From NCBI GenBank assembly GCA_947454585.1, contig CANGML010000002.1, positions 1 through 30,847 on the forward strand: a stretch of 30,847 bases of DNA. Direction: 5' to 3'. The stretch comes from Comamonadaceae bacterium (lineage in GTDB: Bacteria > Pseudomonadota > Gammaproteobacteria > Burkholderiales > Burkholderiaceae_C). Below are positions 1 to 10,392 of the stretch, piece by piece (the stretch's first letter is position 1; each line of letters begins with the position of its first letter). Both the position numbers and the translations under genes were made by a program. A model generated the notes under the pieces. The model was given only the letters and a program-made list of their open reading frames with translations, did no database searches and was not told where the DNA came from.

Positions 1-2703
1 GATGCGTTCCCTGTGATTTGGTTGTCGTTCACGGCGGACACCTTGAACGTGTTGCAGCTGACGGATTACGCCAACCGCATCGCCAAGCCGATGCTGCAGA
101 CCGCGCCAGGTGCTTCGGATGTGCGTGTGTACGGCGAGCGTAAATACGCGATGCGTATTTGGCTCGATCCTGATCGTCTCGCCGCCTACAAGCTCACCAC
201 ACAAGATGTCGAGGATGCCCTGCGCCGCTCGAATGTGGAAGTCCCAGCGGGGCGCATTGAGAGCACACTGCGCGAATTCAACGTCACCGCCGCCACCGAT
301 CTGCAAACCCCACGCGAGTTCACCCAAGTGGTGATCAAGTCTGTGAATGGCATTCAAGTGCGAATCGGCGATGTGGCCCGTGTGGAGCAAGGGCCGCAAT
401 TGGAGCGAACAGCGACCCGTTTGAATGGCAAAGACGCCATCACTTTGGGCGTGATTCGAAACGCCACTGCGAACCCGCTCGATTTGAGTGCGGCTGTGCG
501 AAGCATGATCCCCAAGATCAAAGAAAACTTGCCACCGGGCATTGAGATCGAGGTGGCCAACGACAACTCCGTCTTTATTGACCGGTCTATCAAGGCGGTT
601 TACCAAACCATCTTGGAAGCCGCCATTTTGGTGGCGCTGGTGATCTTCTTGTTCTTGCGCACCATGCGTGCATCGATCATTCCCTTGGTCACGATTCCGG
701 TGTGTTTGATTGGTACGTTTGCGCTGATGGCCATGTTTGGTTTCACGGTCAACACGCTCACGATGCTGGCACTGGTGTTGGCCATTGGCTTGGTGGTGGA
801 CGATGCCATCGTGGTGTTGGAGAACATCTACCGTCATATTGAAGACGGCATGTCGCCCTTCCATGCGGCGATCAAAGGGGCCAAGGAAGTTGGTTTTGCC
901 GTGGTGGCGATGACCATGACCTTGGCGGCCGTGTATGCACCTTTGGCTTTTACGCCGGGACGCACGGGCAAGTTGTTTACCGAGTTTGCCTTGGCTTTGG
1001 CGGGTTCGGTGGTAGTGTCCGGCTTTGTGGCGCTCACTTTGACGCCCATGATGTGCTCCATCATGCTCAAGCACAACCACAACCCAAGTTGGTTTGATCG
1101 CACGATGGAGCATCAACTTCAACGACTATCGAATGGCTATGGTCGTTTGTTGCAATGGACGCTGTCGTCTGGCCAGGTTTTTGGACGTGAGATGTCGCGC
1201 CGCTGGTTGGTGGTCGGCATCATGGTGTTGGCGGGCATTGGTACGTGGTCCTTGTTGAAAAGCACCAAGAGCGAATTGGCTCCTATCGAAGACCGCGGTG
1301 TGATCTTGACGGTCATCAACGGGCCTGACGGCGCGACCATGGACTACACCCGCCGCTACACCGCTGCCATTGAAAAAATGGCCGATAAGTACACCGAATT
1401 CGACCGAATTTTTACCGTGGTGGGTAACCCCACGGTGGCGCAAGGTAATGTGTTTTACAGGGCGAGGCCTTGGGAAGAACGCAAGAAAACGACGCTTGAA
1501 ATTGCCCGTGAGATGACGCCTGCGGTGGCGGGTTTGCCGGGTGTGACTGCGTTCCCGATCACGCCGCCCTCTCTGGGGCAGGCATTTCGCGAGCGGCCGT
1601 TGAACTTTGTGATTTTGACGTCGGACAGCTATCAAAACTTGGCGGGCGTAGTGCGCAGTTTCCAAGAGGAAATTGCCAAGAACCCAGGCATCGTCAGCGT
1701 GGACACGGACTTGCGTTTGAACAAACCCGAAATCAGCATGGAGGTTGACCGTGAACGCGCAGCCGACATGGGCGTGCCGGTCGAACAAATTGCCCGCGCC
1801 GTGGAGACCATGATGGGCGGTCGACAAGTCACGCGCTACAAGCGTGAGGGCGACCAATACGACGTGATTGTGCAAACCGCCCCCACAGGTCGTGACACGC
1901 CGGATGACATTGACCGCGTGTTTGTGCGCGGCAAAGGCGACGCGATGATTCCGCTGTCTGCGTTGGTCAAAATTAAAGAGGTGGTGGTGCCCCGAGAGCT
2001 GAACCACTTCAGCCAACGTCGCAGTGCGTCCATCAGCGCTAACTTGGCGCCTACGTATTCCTTAGGTGAAGCCATCACCTTCATGAACGAGACCTCGCAA
2101 AAGGTGCTCAAGCCCGGCTACTCGACGGATTTGAACGGCACCTCGCGCGAGTTCGTCAAATCATCGGGCTCGCTGGTGATTGTGTTCGTGCTGGCCTTGC
2201 TGTTTATCTTCTTGGTTTTGGCTGCGCAGTTTGAAAGCTTCATTGACCCTTTGGTCATCATGCTGTCAGTGCCGCTGTCGATGGTAGGGGCCTTGTTGGC
2301 CTTGCAGTTCAGTGGCGGTACGCTGAATGTGTTCAGTCAAATTGGCCTGATTACCTTAGTGGGTCTGATTACCAAGCACGGTATTTTGATTGTGGAGTTT
2401 GCCAACCAGCTGCGTGAAGAGGGCATGGAGCTGTTTGCAGCGGTGACGCAGTCTGCGACTTTGCGTTTGCGTCCAATTTTGATGACCACGGGTGCCATGG
2501 TGTTGGGGGCCATCCCCTTGGCTTTGGCAACGGGGGCCGGTGCTGAGAGCCGCAAGCAAATTGGTTGGGTCATTGTGGGCGGCATGAGCTTGGGGACCTT
2601 GCTCACGATTTTTGTGGTGCCTACCATGTACACCTTGTTGGCGCGTAACAAAGTACCTGGCGCCATTACCATTCGCCACGAAGACGAGGATGTGGGGGCT
2701 TGA
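1..2703 (+). CDS. RND (HAE-1 family) multidrug efflux transporter, 5' partial
   Basis: Inner-membrane proton-driven drug exporter subunit of a tripartite pump, of the AcrB/MexB/MdtBC superfamily. The frame is open from base 1, where codons read D-A-F-P-V-I-W-L before an internal GTG at 13. The gene therefore starts outside the window; about 130-140 N-terminal residues are missing compared with the usual ~1030. Visible landmarks are the TM4 motif GLVVDDAIVVLEN, with the proton-relay pair Asp-Asp at visible residues 267-268, and the TM10 motif GLITKHGILIVEFAN, with the relay Lys at visible residue 792. These match D407/D408 and K940 of AcrB. Two repeated halves with large porter loops are evident. 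The membrane-fusion partner would lie upstream, outside the window. The substrate cannot be read from the sequence. The gene converges with moeA. Confidence 0.93.
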   Translation, partial: DAFPVIWLSFTADTLNVLQLTDYANRIAKPMLQTAPGASDVRVYGERKYAMRIWLDPDRLAAYKLTTQDVEDALRRSNVEVPAGRIESTLREFNVTAATDLQTPREFTQVVIKSVNGIQVRIGDVARVEQGPQLERTATRLNGKDAITLGVIRNATANPLDLSAAVRSMIPKIKENLPPGIEIEVANDNSVFIDRSIKAVYQTILEAAILVALVIFLFLRTMRASIIPLVTIPVCLIGTFALMAMFGFTVNTLTMLALVLAIGLVVDDAIVVLENIYRHIEDGMSPFHAAIKGAKEVGFAVVAMTMTLAAVYAPLAFTPGRTGKLFTEFALALAGSVVVSGFVALTLTPMMCSIMLKHNHNPSWFDRTMEHQLQRLSNGYGRLLQWTLSSGQVFGREMSRRWLVVGIMVLAGIGTWSLLKSTKSELAPIEDRGVILTVINGPDGATMDYTRRYTAAIEKMADKYTEFDRIFTVVGNPTVAQGNVFYRARPWEERKKTTLEIAREMTPAVAGLPGVTAFPITPPSLGQAFRERPLNFVILTSDSYQNLAGVVRSFQEEIAKNPGIVSVDTDLRLNKPEISMEVDRERAADMGVPVEQIARAVETMMGGRQVTRYKREGDQYDVIVQTAPTGRDTPDDIDRVFVRGKGDAMIPLSALVKIKEVVVPRELNHFSQRRSASISANLAPTYSLGEAITFMNETSQKVLKPGYSTDLNGTSREFVKSSGSLVIVFVLALLFIFLVLAAQFESFIDPLVIMLSVPLSMVGALLALQFSGGTLNVFSQIGLITLVGLITKHGILIVEFANQLREEGMELFAAVTQSATLRLRPILMTTGAMVLGAIPLALATGAGAESRKQIGWVIVGGMSLGTLLTIFVVPTMYTLLARNKVPGAITIRHEDEDVGA

Positions 2704-2730
2704 TTGACGCTCGCGTCAAGGTGGCGTTTT
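2704..2730 (+). terminator. Possible weak terminator between the RND gene and moeA
   Basis: The inverted repeat ttgacgctcgcgtcaa at 2704-2719 forms a 6-7 bp stem with a tiny loop just after the RND stop codon. Only a short T run (2727-2730) follows, 7 nt further on, so it is a poor intrinsic terminator. It lies between two convergent genes, where a terminator is expected. Confidence 0.4.
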
Positions 2731-4012
2731 AAATCGCACCCTCAAACATCATCACATCGACTTCGTCGCCTACCGCGACATTTCCTTGGTTGTGATGCAA
2801 AACGATCAGGCCATTGCCTTGCACCATAGAGCTCAGCACGCCCGAGCCTTGGTTGCCTGTGGTGCGCACTTGCAGCGTGCCATCCGGCGCTGAATTGACA
2901 ACACCACGTTGGTATTCGGTGCGACCTGCTTTTTTGCGCAGGGGTTCTAAGCACTTGGCGCGCAGCAGCGGCACGGGTTGCGCGCTGCTGCCCATCATGC
3001 GCAACAGGGCCGGGCGCACAAAGGCCAAGAAGGTGACCATCACGGCAACGGGGTTGCCAGGCAGGCCGAACAACACCGATTTGCCGATGCGCCCCACCGC
3101 CATTGGACGACCGGGGCGCATCGCGATTTTCCAAAAAGCCACATCGCCGAGCTTTTTCATCATGGCTTTGGTGAAGTCCGCTTCGCCAACGCTCACGCCA
3201 CCGCTGGTGATGATGGCGTCAGCCTCTTGCGCTGCCCTAGAAAAGGCAGCTTCCAGCAAGGCAGGGTCGTCGCGCACAACACCCATGTCGATGACCTCGC
3301 AGCCCATGCGGGTGAGGAGACCAAAGACGGTGTAGCGGTTGCTGTCATACACAGCACCTTCGCGTGGGGCTTCACCCAAGCTCAGTACCTCATCTCCGGT
3401 GGAAAAGTAGGCCACGCGCAGCCGACGATGTACGCGCACATCCGGCAAGCCCAGACTGGCAACCAGCCCTAATGCTGCAGGTGTGAGCGGTTGACCCCCT
3501 TGGAGAGCAGGCTGCCCCTGCATCAGGTCTTCGCCCGCGAGACGGCGGTTGTCCCCTGGCTTAACCAGGTTGGGTGGAACAGTGATGGTGGTGACATCGT
3601 GTTCGCTTGACAGCTGAACAAATTCTTGTGGCACCACGGTGTCAAGACCATCGGGCAAGATGGCACCCGTCATGATCTTCAGACATTCGCCTGCATTGAC
3701 TTTGCCTTGCCAGGATTTGCCTGCTAAGGCCGTACCGACGACGCGAAACGTGAGGGGCTGATCGGCGACAAGTTGAGTGGCATCAAAGGCAAACCCATCC
3801 ATGGCTGAATTGTTGTGCGCAGGCACGCTGATGGGCGAGATGACATCCTGCGCCAAGATGCGGCCGAGGGCATCAAATAAATACACATCTTGTGATTCAT
3901 CGGCTGAGATCGGCTGGACCAGTTGGGCTAGAAAGTCGCCCACTTGTGTCACGCTGAGTGCTTGTGGGTCGTAGCCTTGCAGGGCGGCGGCGATGTCATC
4001 GATGCTTTTCAT
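2729..4012 (-). CDS. moeA: Molybdopterin molybdenumtransferase MoeA
   Basis: Cytoplasmic enzyme that inserts molybdate into adenylylated molybdopterin, a late step of molybdenum cofactor synthesis. It has 427 residues, close to the family's usual ~410. Recognisable blocks are [11 protein letters not shown] near residues 67-77, the [11 protein letters not shown] segment with [18 protein letters not shown] in the MogA-like central domain, and [11 protein letters not shown] followed by [12 protein letters not shown]. The C-terminal beta-barrel domain IV is present. The start ATG overlaps the end of mobA by 4 bp (ATGA), so translation is probably coupled. It is the last gene of moaA-mobA-moeA. 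Confidence 0.96.
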   Translation of the reverse strand: MKSIDDIAAALQGYDPQALSVTQVGDFLAQLVQPISADESQDVYLFDALGRILAQDVISPISVPAHNNSAMDGFAFDATQLVADQPLTFRVVGTALAGKSWQGKVNAGECLKIMTGAILPDGLDTVVPQEFVQLSSEHDVTTITVPPNLVKPGDNRRLAGEDLMQGQPALQGGQPLTPAALGLVASLGLPDVRVHRRLRVAYFSTGDEVLSLGEAPREGAVYDSNRYTVFGLLTRMGCEVIDMGVVRDDPALLEAAFSRAAQEADAIITSGGVSVGEADFTKAMMKKLGDVAFWKIAMRPGRPMAVGRIGKSVLFGLPGNPVAVMVTFLAFVRPALLRMMGSSAQPVPLLRAKCLEPLRKKAGRTEYQRGVVNSAPDGTLQVRTTGNQGSGVLSSMVQGNGLIVLHHNQGNVAVGDEVDVMMFEGAI

Positions 4013-4647
4013 GGCGCAGCGTGTTCAAGGGCTTGTAGCTCGGTCAAGGTATTGACATTGGCAAACGCCAAAGGGTCGTCAGAGGGAGCATCAAAGGTCA
4101 CCATCACGGTCTTGTGCTGGGCCGTCCAAGCATCGATCTTGCGACCACCCGCATGGGTGAAGGCCACCAAGCTTTCAGAGAGTTCGATTTTGAGAAGACA
4201 GAATACCGGTTGTGCGCGAACTTGGATGGACCCATCAGCTTGGGCTTCAGGGGCAGCAGCCATGGCAATGTCGGCATCTTCTCGGATCAAGGCAATTGCT
4301 AAGCGTTCTGCTAAGTCCAGCGGTAAGCGCGGTGTGTCACAAGGCACCGTGAGCAAATAAGGCGTTTCAGCGCGTTCTAGCCCCACCAGAAAACCCGACA
4401 GAGGGCCGGCAAAGTCGGCTGATGCATCGGGCCAGACCGAGGCCCCAAAGGACTCGTAGGCGGACAGGTTGCGGTTGGCATTGACCATGACGGTGTCGAC
4501 TTGGGGTCCAAGGCGCATCAGCGTGTGCAGGGCGAGCGGGATACCGTTGAAATTTTGTAGGCCCTTATCGACACCACCCATTCGGCTGCCGCGACCGCCA
4601 GCCAAGATCAGGCCCGTGATGTTTTGAGGGGAAATCGCGTCGTTCAT
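4009..4647 (-). CDS. mobA: Molybdenum cofactor guanylyltransferase MobA
   Basis: Transfers GMP from GTP to Mo-molybdopterin to make Mo-bis-MGD, the cofactor form used by DMSO-reductase-family enzymes such as nitrate reductase and formate dehydrogenase. It has 212 residues, typical for MobA. The N-terminal nucleotide-binding signature [17 protein letters not shown] is at residues 13-29, followed by a Rossmann-like nucleotidyltransferase fold with VPCDTPRLP, the metal-binding Asp region. The start lies 22 bp after the moaA stop codon and no strong Shine-Dalgarno sequence is visible. The end overlaps the moeA start by 4 bp. Its presence implies that the organism makes bis-MGD enzymes. Confidence 0.95.
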   Translation of the reverse strand: MNDAISPQNITGLILAGGRGSRMGGVDKGLQNFNGIPLALHTLMRLGPQVDTVMVNANRNLSAYESFGASVWPDASADFAGPLSGFLVGLERAETPYLLTVPCDTPRLPLDLAERLAIALIREDADIAMAAAPEAQADGSIQVRAQPVFCLLKIELSESLVAFTHAGGRKIDAWTAQHKTVMVTFDAPSDDPLAFANVNTLTELQALEHAAP

Positions 4648-4669
4648 GGGGTGTTTCTGTGGGGGCGGA

Positions 4670-5833
4670 TTAGCCGCCGATGTAGCTCATTTCGACGCGA
4701 CGAGATGCAGGGGTAGCGTTGGAGGGCTGGCTTGCTCGGAGTTCCGAATAGCGGTCATCGCGTTGCTGCCAGATGTGACCAATCGCAGACGCCAATTCAG
4801 CGTCGTTGGTTTGGCTTTGACGCAGCAGCGTGCGCAAGTCATAACCCCGGCTTGCAAAAAGGCACAGGTACAGCTTGCCTTCGGTCGATAACCGAGCACG
4901 GTTGCAGTCACGACAAAACGCTTGGGTGACGCTGCTGATGACGCCGATTTCACCCAAGCTTGGATCAAATTGACCTGAAGCATTGGCATAACCCCAGCGC
5001 TGGGCTGTTTCGCCGGGCGCGCTGGGATCCAACGCTACCAGCGGAAATTCTTGTTGGAGGTGTTGAATGACATCCGCAGAAGGCAGCACGTCGTCCATGC
5101 GCCAGCCATTGGTGGCACCCACATCCATGTACTCAATGAATCGCAAGGTGATGCCGCTGCCTCGGAAGTGGCGCGCCATGGGCAGAATTTGGTCGAAATT
5201 GGTTCGGCGTTTGACCACCATGTTGACCTTCAAGCCGGTCAATTGGCCGTTGGCATCCAAACCGAGGCCTGCATCCTTTGCCGCGGCAATCCCCTCCAAA
5301 ACATCTGAGACTGGAAAGTCCACATCGTTCATGGCACGGAACACGGCATCGTCTAAACCGTCTAGGCTGACGGTGACGCGGTTCAAGCCCGCGTCTTTGA
5401 GTGACTTGGCTTTGCGGGCCAACAGAGATCCGTTGGTGGTGAGTGTGAGGTCTAGGGGCGTGCCATCTGGCGTTTGAATAGTGGCCAGCAGTTCGACCAA
5501 GATTTCCAAATTTTTGCGCAGCAGCGGTTCGCCGCCAGTGAGTCGGATTTTGCGCACGCCGTGGGCAACGAAAATTTTGGCAAGGCGTGTGATTTCCTCA
5601 AAATTCAGGAGATCGCCGTGGGGAAGGTAGCGGTAGTCCTTGTCGAACACCTCTTTGGGCATGCAGTAGTTGCAGCGGAAATTACAACGGTCCGTCACGC
5701 TGATTCGTAAGTCATGCAGCGGACGGCCTAAGCCATCGCTCAGCAGACCGGAAGCTGCTATGGGATGCGCAGGCAACAAGGCCGTTAGAGCGCTTAGCCG
5801 TTGATCAACAAGTGGAATGACGCGTTCAGACAT
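4670..5833 (-). CDS. moaA: GTP 3',8-cyclase MoaA
   Basis: Radical SAM enzyme that starts molybdenum cofactor synthesis by cyclising GTP to 3',8-cyclo-GTP; MoaC completes cPMP. I start it at the ATG at 5833 ([11 protein letters not shown]), giving 387 residues. An in-frame ATG at 5959 would add 42 residues unlike the family and would reach within 11 bp of the divergent ppa start, so I rejected it. The radical SAM cluster CxxxCxxC (CNFRCNYC) is at Cys50, Cys54 and Cys57. The second 4Fe-4S site is at Cys307, Cys310 and Cys324. The protein ends in the Gly-Gly dipeptide typical of MoaA. It is the first gene of moaA-mobA-moeA. No moaC, moaD or moaE is in the window. Confidence 0.95.
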   Translation of the reverse strand: MSERVIPLVDQRLSALTALLPAHPIAASGLLSDGLGRPLHDLRISVTDRCNFRCNYCMPKEVFDKDYRYLPHGDLLNFEEITRLAKIFVAHGVRKIRLTGGEPLLRKNLEILVELLATIQTPDGTPLDLTLTTNGSLLARKAKSLKDAGLNRVTVSLDGLDDAVFRAMNDVDFPVSDVLEGIAAAKDAGLGLDANGQLTGLKVNMVVKRRTNFDQILPMARHFRGSGITLRFIEYMDVGATNGWRMDDVLPSADVIQHLQQEFPLVALDPSAPGETAQRWGYANASGQFDPSLGEIGVISSVTQAFCRDCNRARLSTEGKLYLCLFASRGYDLRTLLRQSQTNDAELASAIGHIWQQRDDRYSELRASQPSNATPASRRVEMSYIGG

Positions 5834-5970
5834 GGGGGGCGATTTTGCCTGAGTCGTGATTGGTCTGTATTTTTTGCGTGTTATCTCGAAGAGGCTCGGA
5901 CGAAAGCCCCATGAAAGTAAAATAATGGCTAATCCTCTGTGTTTATTTTTAACTTTCACAACAAGACGCC

Positions 5971-6501
5971 ATGTCCCTGAATCAAGTCACCCCCGGTAGC
6001 AAAATTCCAGAAGCCTTCAACGTGATCATCGAAATCCCGATGAACTCGGACCCTGTGAAGTACGAAGTCGACAAAGAGTCTGGTGCTCTGTTTGTCGATC
6101 GTTTCATGGGTACAGCGATGCATTACCCCACCAACTACGGCTATGTGCCCCAGACCATTGCTGGCGATGGCGACCCGGTGGACGTGTTGGTGATGACGCC
6201 TTTCCCATTGCCACCTGGTGTGGTGGTGCCTTGCCGTGCGCTGGGCATCTTGTTGATGGAAGACGAAGGCGGCTTAGACGGCAAAGTGTTGGCCGTGCCC
6301 ACCGAGAAAATCTTGGCACGTTACAGCAACATCAAGTCTTTGGCGGATATCCATGAATTGCAGTTACAGCAAATCTCCCACTTTTTTGAGCATTACAAAG
6401 ACCTCGAAAAAGGCAAGTGGGTCAAGGTCAAGGGGTGGGAAGGTATCGAGTCTGCCCACAAAGAAATCTTAGATGGCATTGCCAACTACAACAAGAAGTA
6501 A
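5971..6501 (+). CDS. ppa: Inorganic pyrophosphatase (family I)
   Basis: Cytoplasmic enzyme that hydrolyses pyrophosphate and so pulls biosynthetic reactions forward. It has 176 residues, the standard size of the bacterial hexameric family I enzyme. The signature DGDPVDVLV, with its metal-binding aspartates, is near residues 66-74, and [11 protein letters not shown] precedes it. It is transcribed divergently from moaA; the 137-bp gap (5834-5970) must hold promoters for both. An AT-rich stretch with TAAAAT at 5918-5923 could be a -10 element, but I see no good -35. It is a single-gene unit closed by a strong terminator. Confidence 0.97.
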   Translation: MSLNQVTPGSKIPEAFNVIIEIPMNSDPVKYEVDKESGALFVDRFMGTAMHYPTNYGYVPQTIAGDGDPVDVLVMTPFPLPPGVVVPCRALGILLMEDEGGLDGKVLAVPTEKILARYSNIKSLADIHELQLQQISHFFEHYKDLEKGKWVKVKGWEGIESAHKEILDGIANYNKK

Positions 6502-6520
6502 TCTTTTTTGAGTCCTTCAA

Positions 6521-6545
6521 AAGCCCGCTGCGAAGCGGGTTTTTT
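6521..6545 (+). terminator. Rho-independent terminator of ppa
   Basis: Stem cccgct (6524-6529) and agcggg (6534-6539) with loop gcga, followed by six T. The T run overlaps the stop codon of the convergent DUF482 gene. Confidence 0.9.
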
Positions 6546-7719
6546 ATTGGGGCTCTTGCTGTTTGAATGGGCTGCGTTCTGCCAAATGCTCAAGGTAATT
6601 GCCGATGCCAGCAGCCTCGCGCTCTAAAAATCTTTCGACCGCATCTGCAAAGGCGGGATGCGCCAACCAATGCGCGCTGTAAGTGGCAACAGGCATCAAG
6701 GCACGCGCCATTTTGTGTTCGCCTTGCGCGCCTCCTTCGAAGCGCTGCACGCGGTTCGCGATACACCAGTTGAGTGGTTGGTAGTAGCAGGCTTCAAAGT
6801 GCAGGCAATCCACGCGCTCAAGCGCGCCCCAGTAGCGACCATAAGCGACGGCCTCTGGCGTGCCTAGCCCCTGAAGTGCGATCAAACTGCTGGCGATGGG
6901 GCGGCCTTCGCGCTCGGCTACAAACAAGACCCAGTTCTCAGGCATGTCGTTTTGCATGTGGTCGAAAAACGTGCGCGTGAGGTAGGGCGCATTGCCGTGT
7001 TCAAGGTAGGTGCGCTCGTAGCATCGGTAGAAAAAATCCCAGTCCTCCCCTGTGATGTCTGCGCCGACGGCGGTGCGAAAACTCACCCCAGCATCAGCCA
7101 CACGGCGGCGTTCCTGCTTGATTTTTTTACGCTTTTCTTGTGACAGGCTAGCCAAGAAGGCATCGAAGCTATCAAACCGATCGTCCGTTAGATTGGTGTT
7201 TTGCCAATGAAATTGAACGGTCTGACGCTGCATGAGGCCTAGGGCATCACATGCGATGCGGTCGTCTGCGCCAGTGAATAACAGGTGTAAGGACGAAAGC
7301 TGGTGTTGCTGCGCCACCTCCAGCATGGCTTTGAGCAGCGCTAGACGCGCTGCCTTGTCGACGGCTAACAAGCGAGAGCCTGGCACAGGGGTGAAGGGGA
7401 TAGCACAGGTGGCTTTGGGAAAGTAGTTCAGGCCATGATCGGCATAGGCATTAGCCCATGCCCAGTCAAATACATATTCCCCGTAGGAATGGGGCTTGAT
7501 GTACAGGACTGACGCAGCCGCTAGTGCGTCGCCCAGCCAAAGCGTCACAAATTGTGGCGTCCATCCCGATTGAGGGGTGGCGCTGCCGCTGGTGTGCAGG
7601 GCCGAAAGGTAGGCATGGCGCATAAAGGGTGAGGGGGCATCTTGCTGTGCAAGCAGCGCATCCCACTGCTGGGCAGGGACATCTTGAGGGCTCGCATGCA
7701 CGCGAATGACATAATCCAT
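6544..7719 (-). CDS. GNAT-like protein of the DUF482 (COG3146) family
   Basis: A 391-residue soluble protein that I recognise as the DUF482/FemAB-like acyltransferase family, often annotated 'GNAT family N-acetyltransferase' or 'peptidogalycan biosysnthesis protein'. Typical blocks are SPFMRHAYLSALHTSG near residues 30-45, an HSYGEYVFDWAWANAY stretch, SQEKRKKIKQERRRV near 190-205, and a C-terminal GGAQGEHKMARALMP segment. The duplicated GNAT fold resembles FemX and leucyl/phenylalanyl transferases, so transfer of an acyl or aminoacyl group is plausible, but the substrate is unknown. There is no signal peptide or membrane segment. It is divergent from nadE with a 44-bp gap and convergent with ppa. 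Confidence 0.85.
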   Translation of the reverse strand: MDYVIRVHASPQDVPAQQWDALLAQQDAPSPFMRHAYLSALHTSGSATPQSGWTPQFVTLWLGDALAAASVLYIKPHSYGEYVFDWAWANAYADHGLNYFPKATCAIPFTPVPGSRLLAVDKAARLALLKAMLEVAQQHQLSSLHLLFTGADDRIACDALGLMQRQTVQFHWQNTNLTDDRFDSFDAFLASLSQEKRKKIKQERRRVADAGVSFRTAVGADITGEDWDFFYRCYERTYLEHGNAPYLTRTFFDHMQNDMPENWVLFVAEREGRPIASSLIALQGLGTPEAVAYGRYWGALERVDCLHFEACYYQPLNWCIANRVQRFEGGAQGEHKMARALMPVATYSAHWLAHPAFADAVERFLEREAAGIGNYLEHLAERSPFKQQEPQ

Positions 7720-7763
7720 CTGCTTTTTAGACCTGTATTACTTTGAACATTGCGCCTGTTGCC

Positions 7764-9425
7764 ATGACTCTCAAAATTTGTGTTGCTCAGTTGAATTTCG
7801 TCGTGGGCGACATGGCGGGTAACGCCCAGCAAATCATCGACTGTGCGACCACTGCTTATGAAAACGGCGCTCGCTTGGTGCTCACGCCAGAATTGTCGCT
7901 GTGCGGCTATGCCGCAGAGGATTTGTTTCTGCGTCCCTCATTTATTCAAGCCTGTGATGATGCCTTGAAAACGGTGTCCTCCGCCTTGAGTGGGTTAAAA
8001 GGCCTGCATGTGGTGGTCGGGCATCCCTCGGGCGGCGATGCGCGCACGCGCTCGGTGTCGGTTCAGCACCGCTTTAACCGGGCCAGCGTGTTGTCTGAGG
8101 GGCGTGTGGTGGCTTCTTATGCCAAACGTGAGCTGCCCAATTACCAAGTGTTTGACGAGCGACGTTACTTCTTGCCTGGCGACAAACCCTGCGTCTTTGA
8201 AGTCAACGGCACCAAAGTTGGCTTGTTGATTTGCGAAGATGCTTGGTTTGATTCGCCTGCTATGGAAACCAAAGCCGCTGGGGCGGAATTGTTGGCTGTC
8301 ATCAACGCGTCGCCATTTCATGTGGGTAAAGGAGATGAACGCGAGCAAGCCATGCGGGTTCGCGTCCAAGCCACGGGCCTGCCTTTGGTTTATGCCCATT
8401 TGGTGGGCGGACAAGATGAGGTGGTGTTTGAAGGTCGTTCGTTTGCGCTCAATGCCGATGGCTCCTTGGCGGGACGTGCGCCTAGTTTTGAAGTCGCTTC
8501 TTTTATTGTTCAAGCTGCTCGTCAAGAGGGTGTGCATCTGGCAGCCAACGTGGTGGAAGATGGCTCGCTTGAAGCGGATCTCTGGCATGCCTTGGTGCTG
8601 GGCGTGCGCGATTACATCGGTAAAAATGGTTTTCCTGGCGTGTTGCTGGGTTTGTCTGGCGGCATTGATTCAGCCCTGGTGCTGGCCATTGCTGTCGATG
8701 CCCTGGGTGCAGACAAAGTGCGCACGGTGATGATGCCTTCCCCCTACACCGCAGAAATCAGCTGGGTCGATGCCCGCGACATGGCCAAGCGCTTGCGGGT
8801 GCGCTATGACGAGGTATCGATCGTGCCGGAGTTCGAAGCGTTTTTGGGCTCCCTCAAGTCTGACTTTGAAGGCACCTCGCTTGACACCACAGAAGAGAAC
8901 ATCCAAGCGCGTATTCGCGGTACGTTGCTGATGGCCTTGTCCAATAAGTTTGGCGCCATCGTTTTGACCACAGGCAACAAGAGCGAGATGGCCACGGGTT
9001 ACTGCACCTTATATGGTGACATGGCTGGCGGTTTTGCTGTGATCAAGGATGTGGCCAAGACCTTGGTGTTCAAGCTGGCCCGCTGGCGCAATGCAAACGA
9101 CCCCTATGGCACAGGTGCTGAGCCCATTCCCGAACGTATCATCACACGCCCCCCTAGTGCGGAGTTGCGTCCCGATCAGACCGATCAAGACAGCTTGCCG
9201 CCTTACGAGGTGCTCGACGAGATCGTGTCGCGTTTCATGGAGAACGACCAAAGCTCGGCTGACATCATTGCGGCAGGTTTTGAGCCCGCTGATGTGGAGA
9301 AGGTCACCCGTTTGATTCGCATCAACGAGTACAAGCGTCGTCAATCTCCGGTGGGAATTCGCGTCACACATCGTAGTTTTGGCAAAGATTGGCGTTATCC
9401 TATAACCAATAAATTTCGTGCCTGA
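7764..9425 (+). CDS. nadE: Glutamine-dependent NAD+ synthetase
   Basis: Converts nicotinate adenine dinucleotide to NAD+ with ammonia drawn from glutamine. I start at the ATG at 7764 (MTLKICVAQL, 553 residues) rather than an in-frame TTG at 7743, because this is where the nitrilase-fold N-terminus begins. The glutaminase domain has the Glu-Lys-Cys triad at E43 (TPELSLCGY), K121 (KRELPNY) and C157 (LLICEDAWF). The synthetase domain has the ATP-pyrophosphatase P-loop SGGIDS from residue 298 and TTGNKSEMATGYCTLYGD later. It is followed 36 bp downstream by a PII gene in the same direction, which suggests co-transcription and nitrogen-linked control. Confidence 0.96.
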   Translation: MTLKICVAQLNFVVGDMAGNAQQIIDCATTAYENGARLVLTPELSLCGYAAEDLFLRPSFIQACDDALKTVSSALSGLKGLHVVVGHPSGGDARTRSVSVQHRFNRASVLSEGRVVASYAKRELPNYQVFDERRYFLPGDKPCVFEVNGTKVGLLICEDAWFDSPAMETKAAGAELLAVINASPFHVGKGDEREQAMRVRVQATGLPLVYAHLVGGQDEVVFEGRSFALNADGSLAGRAPSFEVASFIVQAARQEGVHLAANVVEDGSLEADLWHALVLGVRDYIGKNGFPGVLLGLSGGIDSALVLAIAVDALGADKVRTVMMPSPYTAEISWVDARDMAKRLRVRYDEVSIVPEFEAFLGSLKSDFEGTSLDTTEENIQARIRGTLLMALSNKFGAIVLTTGNKSEMATGYCTLYGDMAGGFAVIKDVAKTLVFKLARWRNANDPYGTGAEPIPERIITRPPSAELRPDQTDQDSLPPYEVLDEIVSRFMENDQSSADIIAAGFEPADVEKVTRLIRINEYKRRQSPVGIRVTHRSFGKDWRYPITNKFRA

Positions 9426-9800
<375 letters not shown>

Positions 9801-9801
9801 A

Positions 9802-10392
9802 TCAGATCCTGTCGAGTTGTGATTCTGGTGAGAAGCCGGCGGCCTCAACCAGTTCACGCAGCAGGACTGAAGGTTCGGACCCGCTTCGAATCAGGTCCAT
9901 TTGCCAACCACTCAAGAATCCGGCGTTGACACTGCTTTGAGCGAAGCTGAGCAAACCGTCGTAATAGCCCTCGGTGTTGAGGACGCCAATGGGTTTGTCG
10001 TGGTAGCCGAGTTGGCGCCAAGTCCAAGCCTCAAAGAGCTCTTCGAAGGTCCCAATCCCCCCGGGTAACGCCAAAAACACATCAGCCCGCTCGGCCATCA
10101 TGTGTTTACGCTCGTGCATGGTGTTCACGACGTGTAATTCGGTGCATGCCGTGCGCGTATTTTCTTTGGTTTGTAGAGCTTGAGGAATGATGCCCACCAC
10201 ACGGCCACCGGCATCGGCAGTTGCTTGAGCCACCAAACCCATCAATCCGTTATTGCCTCCGCCGTAGACCAGTTGGCCGTTGTGATGGCCAATCCATGTG
10301 CCGACTTCACGTGCAACGTCGCTATAAGCGCTCAGCGTGCCATTGCGAGAGCCGCAGTACACGCAAACAGAGAAGGCGGGAGGGTTTGTCAT
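9802..10392 (-). CDS. LOG family protein, probable nucleoside 5'-monophosphate phosphoribohydrolase
   Basis: LOG/YgdH-type Rossmann protein. Characterised members split the N-glycosidic bond of cytokinin riboside 5'-monophosphates or of AMP and other nucleotides. The start at 10392 (MTNPPAFSVCVYCGS, 196 residues) overlaps the dgkA stop by 4 bp (ATGA); a longer in-frame extension upstream has no homologous look. Motifs: YGGGNNGLMG at 43-52, MHERKHMM at 92-99 with the conserved Arg, and PGGIGTFEE at 110-118, which holds the catalytic Glu. It is the last gene of the six-gene minus-strand cluster headed by a sigma factor. The physiological substrate is unknown. Confidence 0.88.
   Translation of the reverse strand: MTNPPAFSVCVYCGSRNGTLSAYSDVAREVGTWIGHHNGQLVYGGGNNGLMGLVAQATADAGGRVVGIIPQALQTKENTRTACTELHVVNTMHERKHMMAERADVFLALPGGIGTFEELFEAWTWRQLGYHDKPIGVLNTEGYYDGLLSFAQSSVNAGFLSGWQMDLIRSGSEPSVLLRELVEAAGFSPESQLDRI

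Noticed and set aside
1126..2016. 296-codon open frame on the minus strand
   Set aside because: It is antisense to the RND pump, whose protein is clearly homologous throughout; the predicted protein is His/Arg-rich and looks like a reverse-frame shadow.
5834..5959. Possible N-terminal extension of moaA to ATG 5959
   Set aside because: The 42 extra residues do not resemble MoaA and would leave 11 bp to ppa; the radical SAM family start fits 5833.
7995..8588. 197-codon open frame on the minus strand
   Set aside because: It lies inside nadE, whose glutaminase domain motifs are intact in the plus frame.
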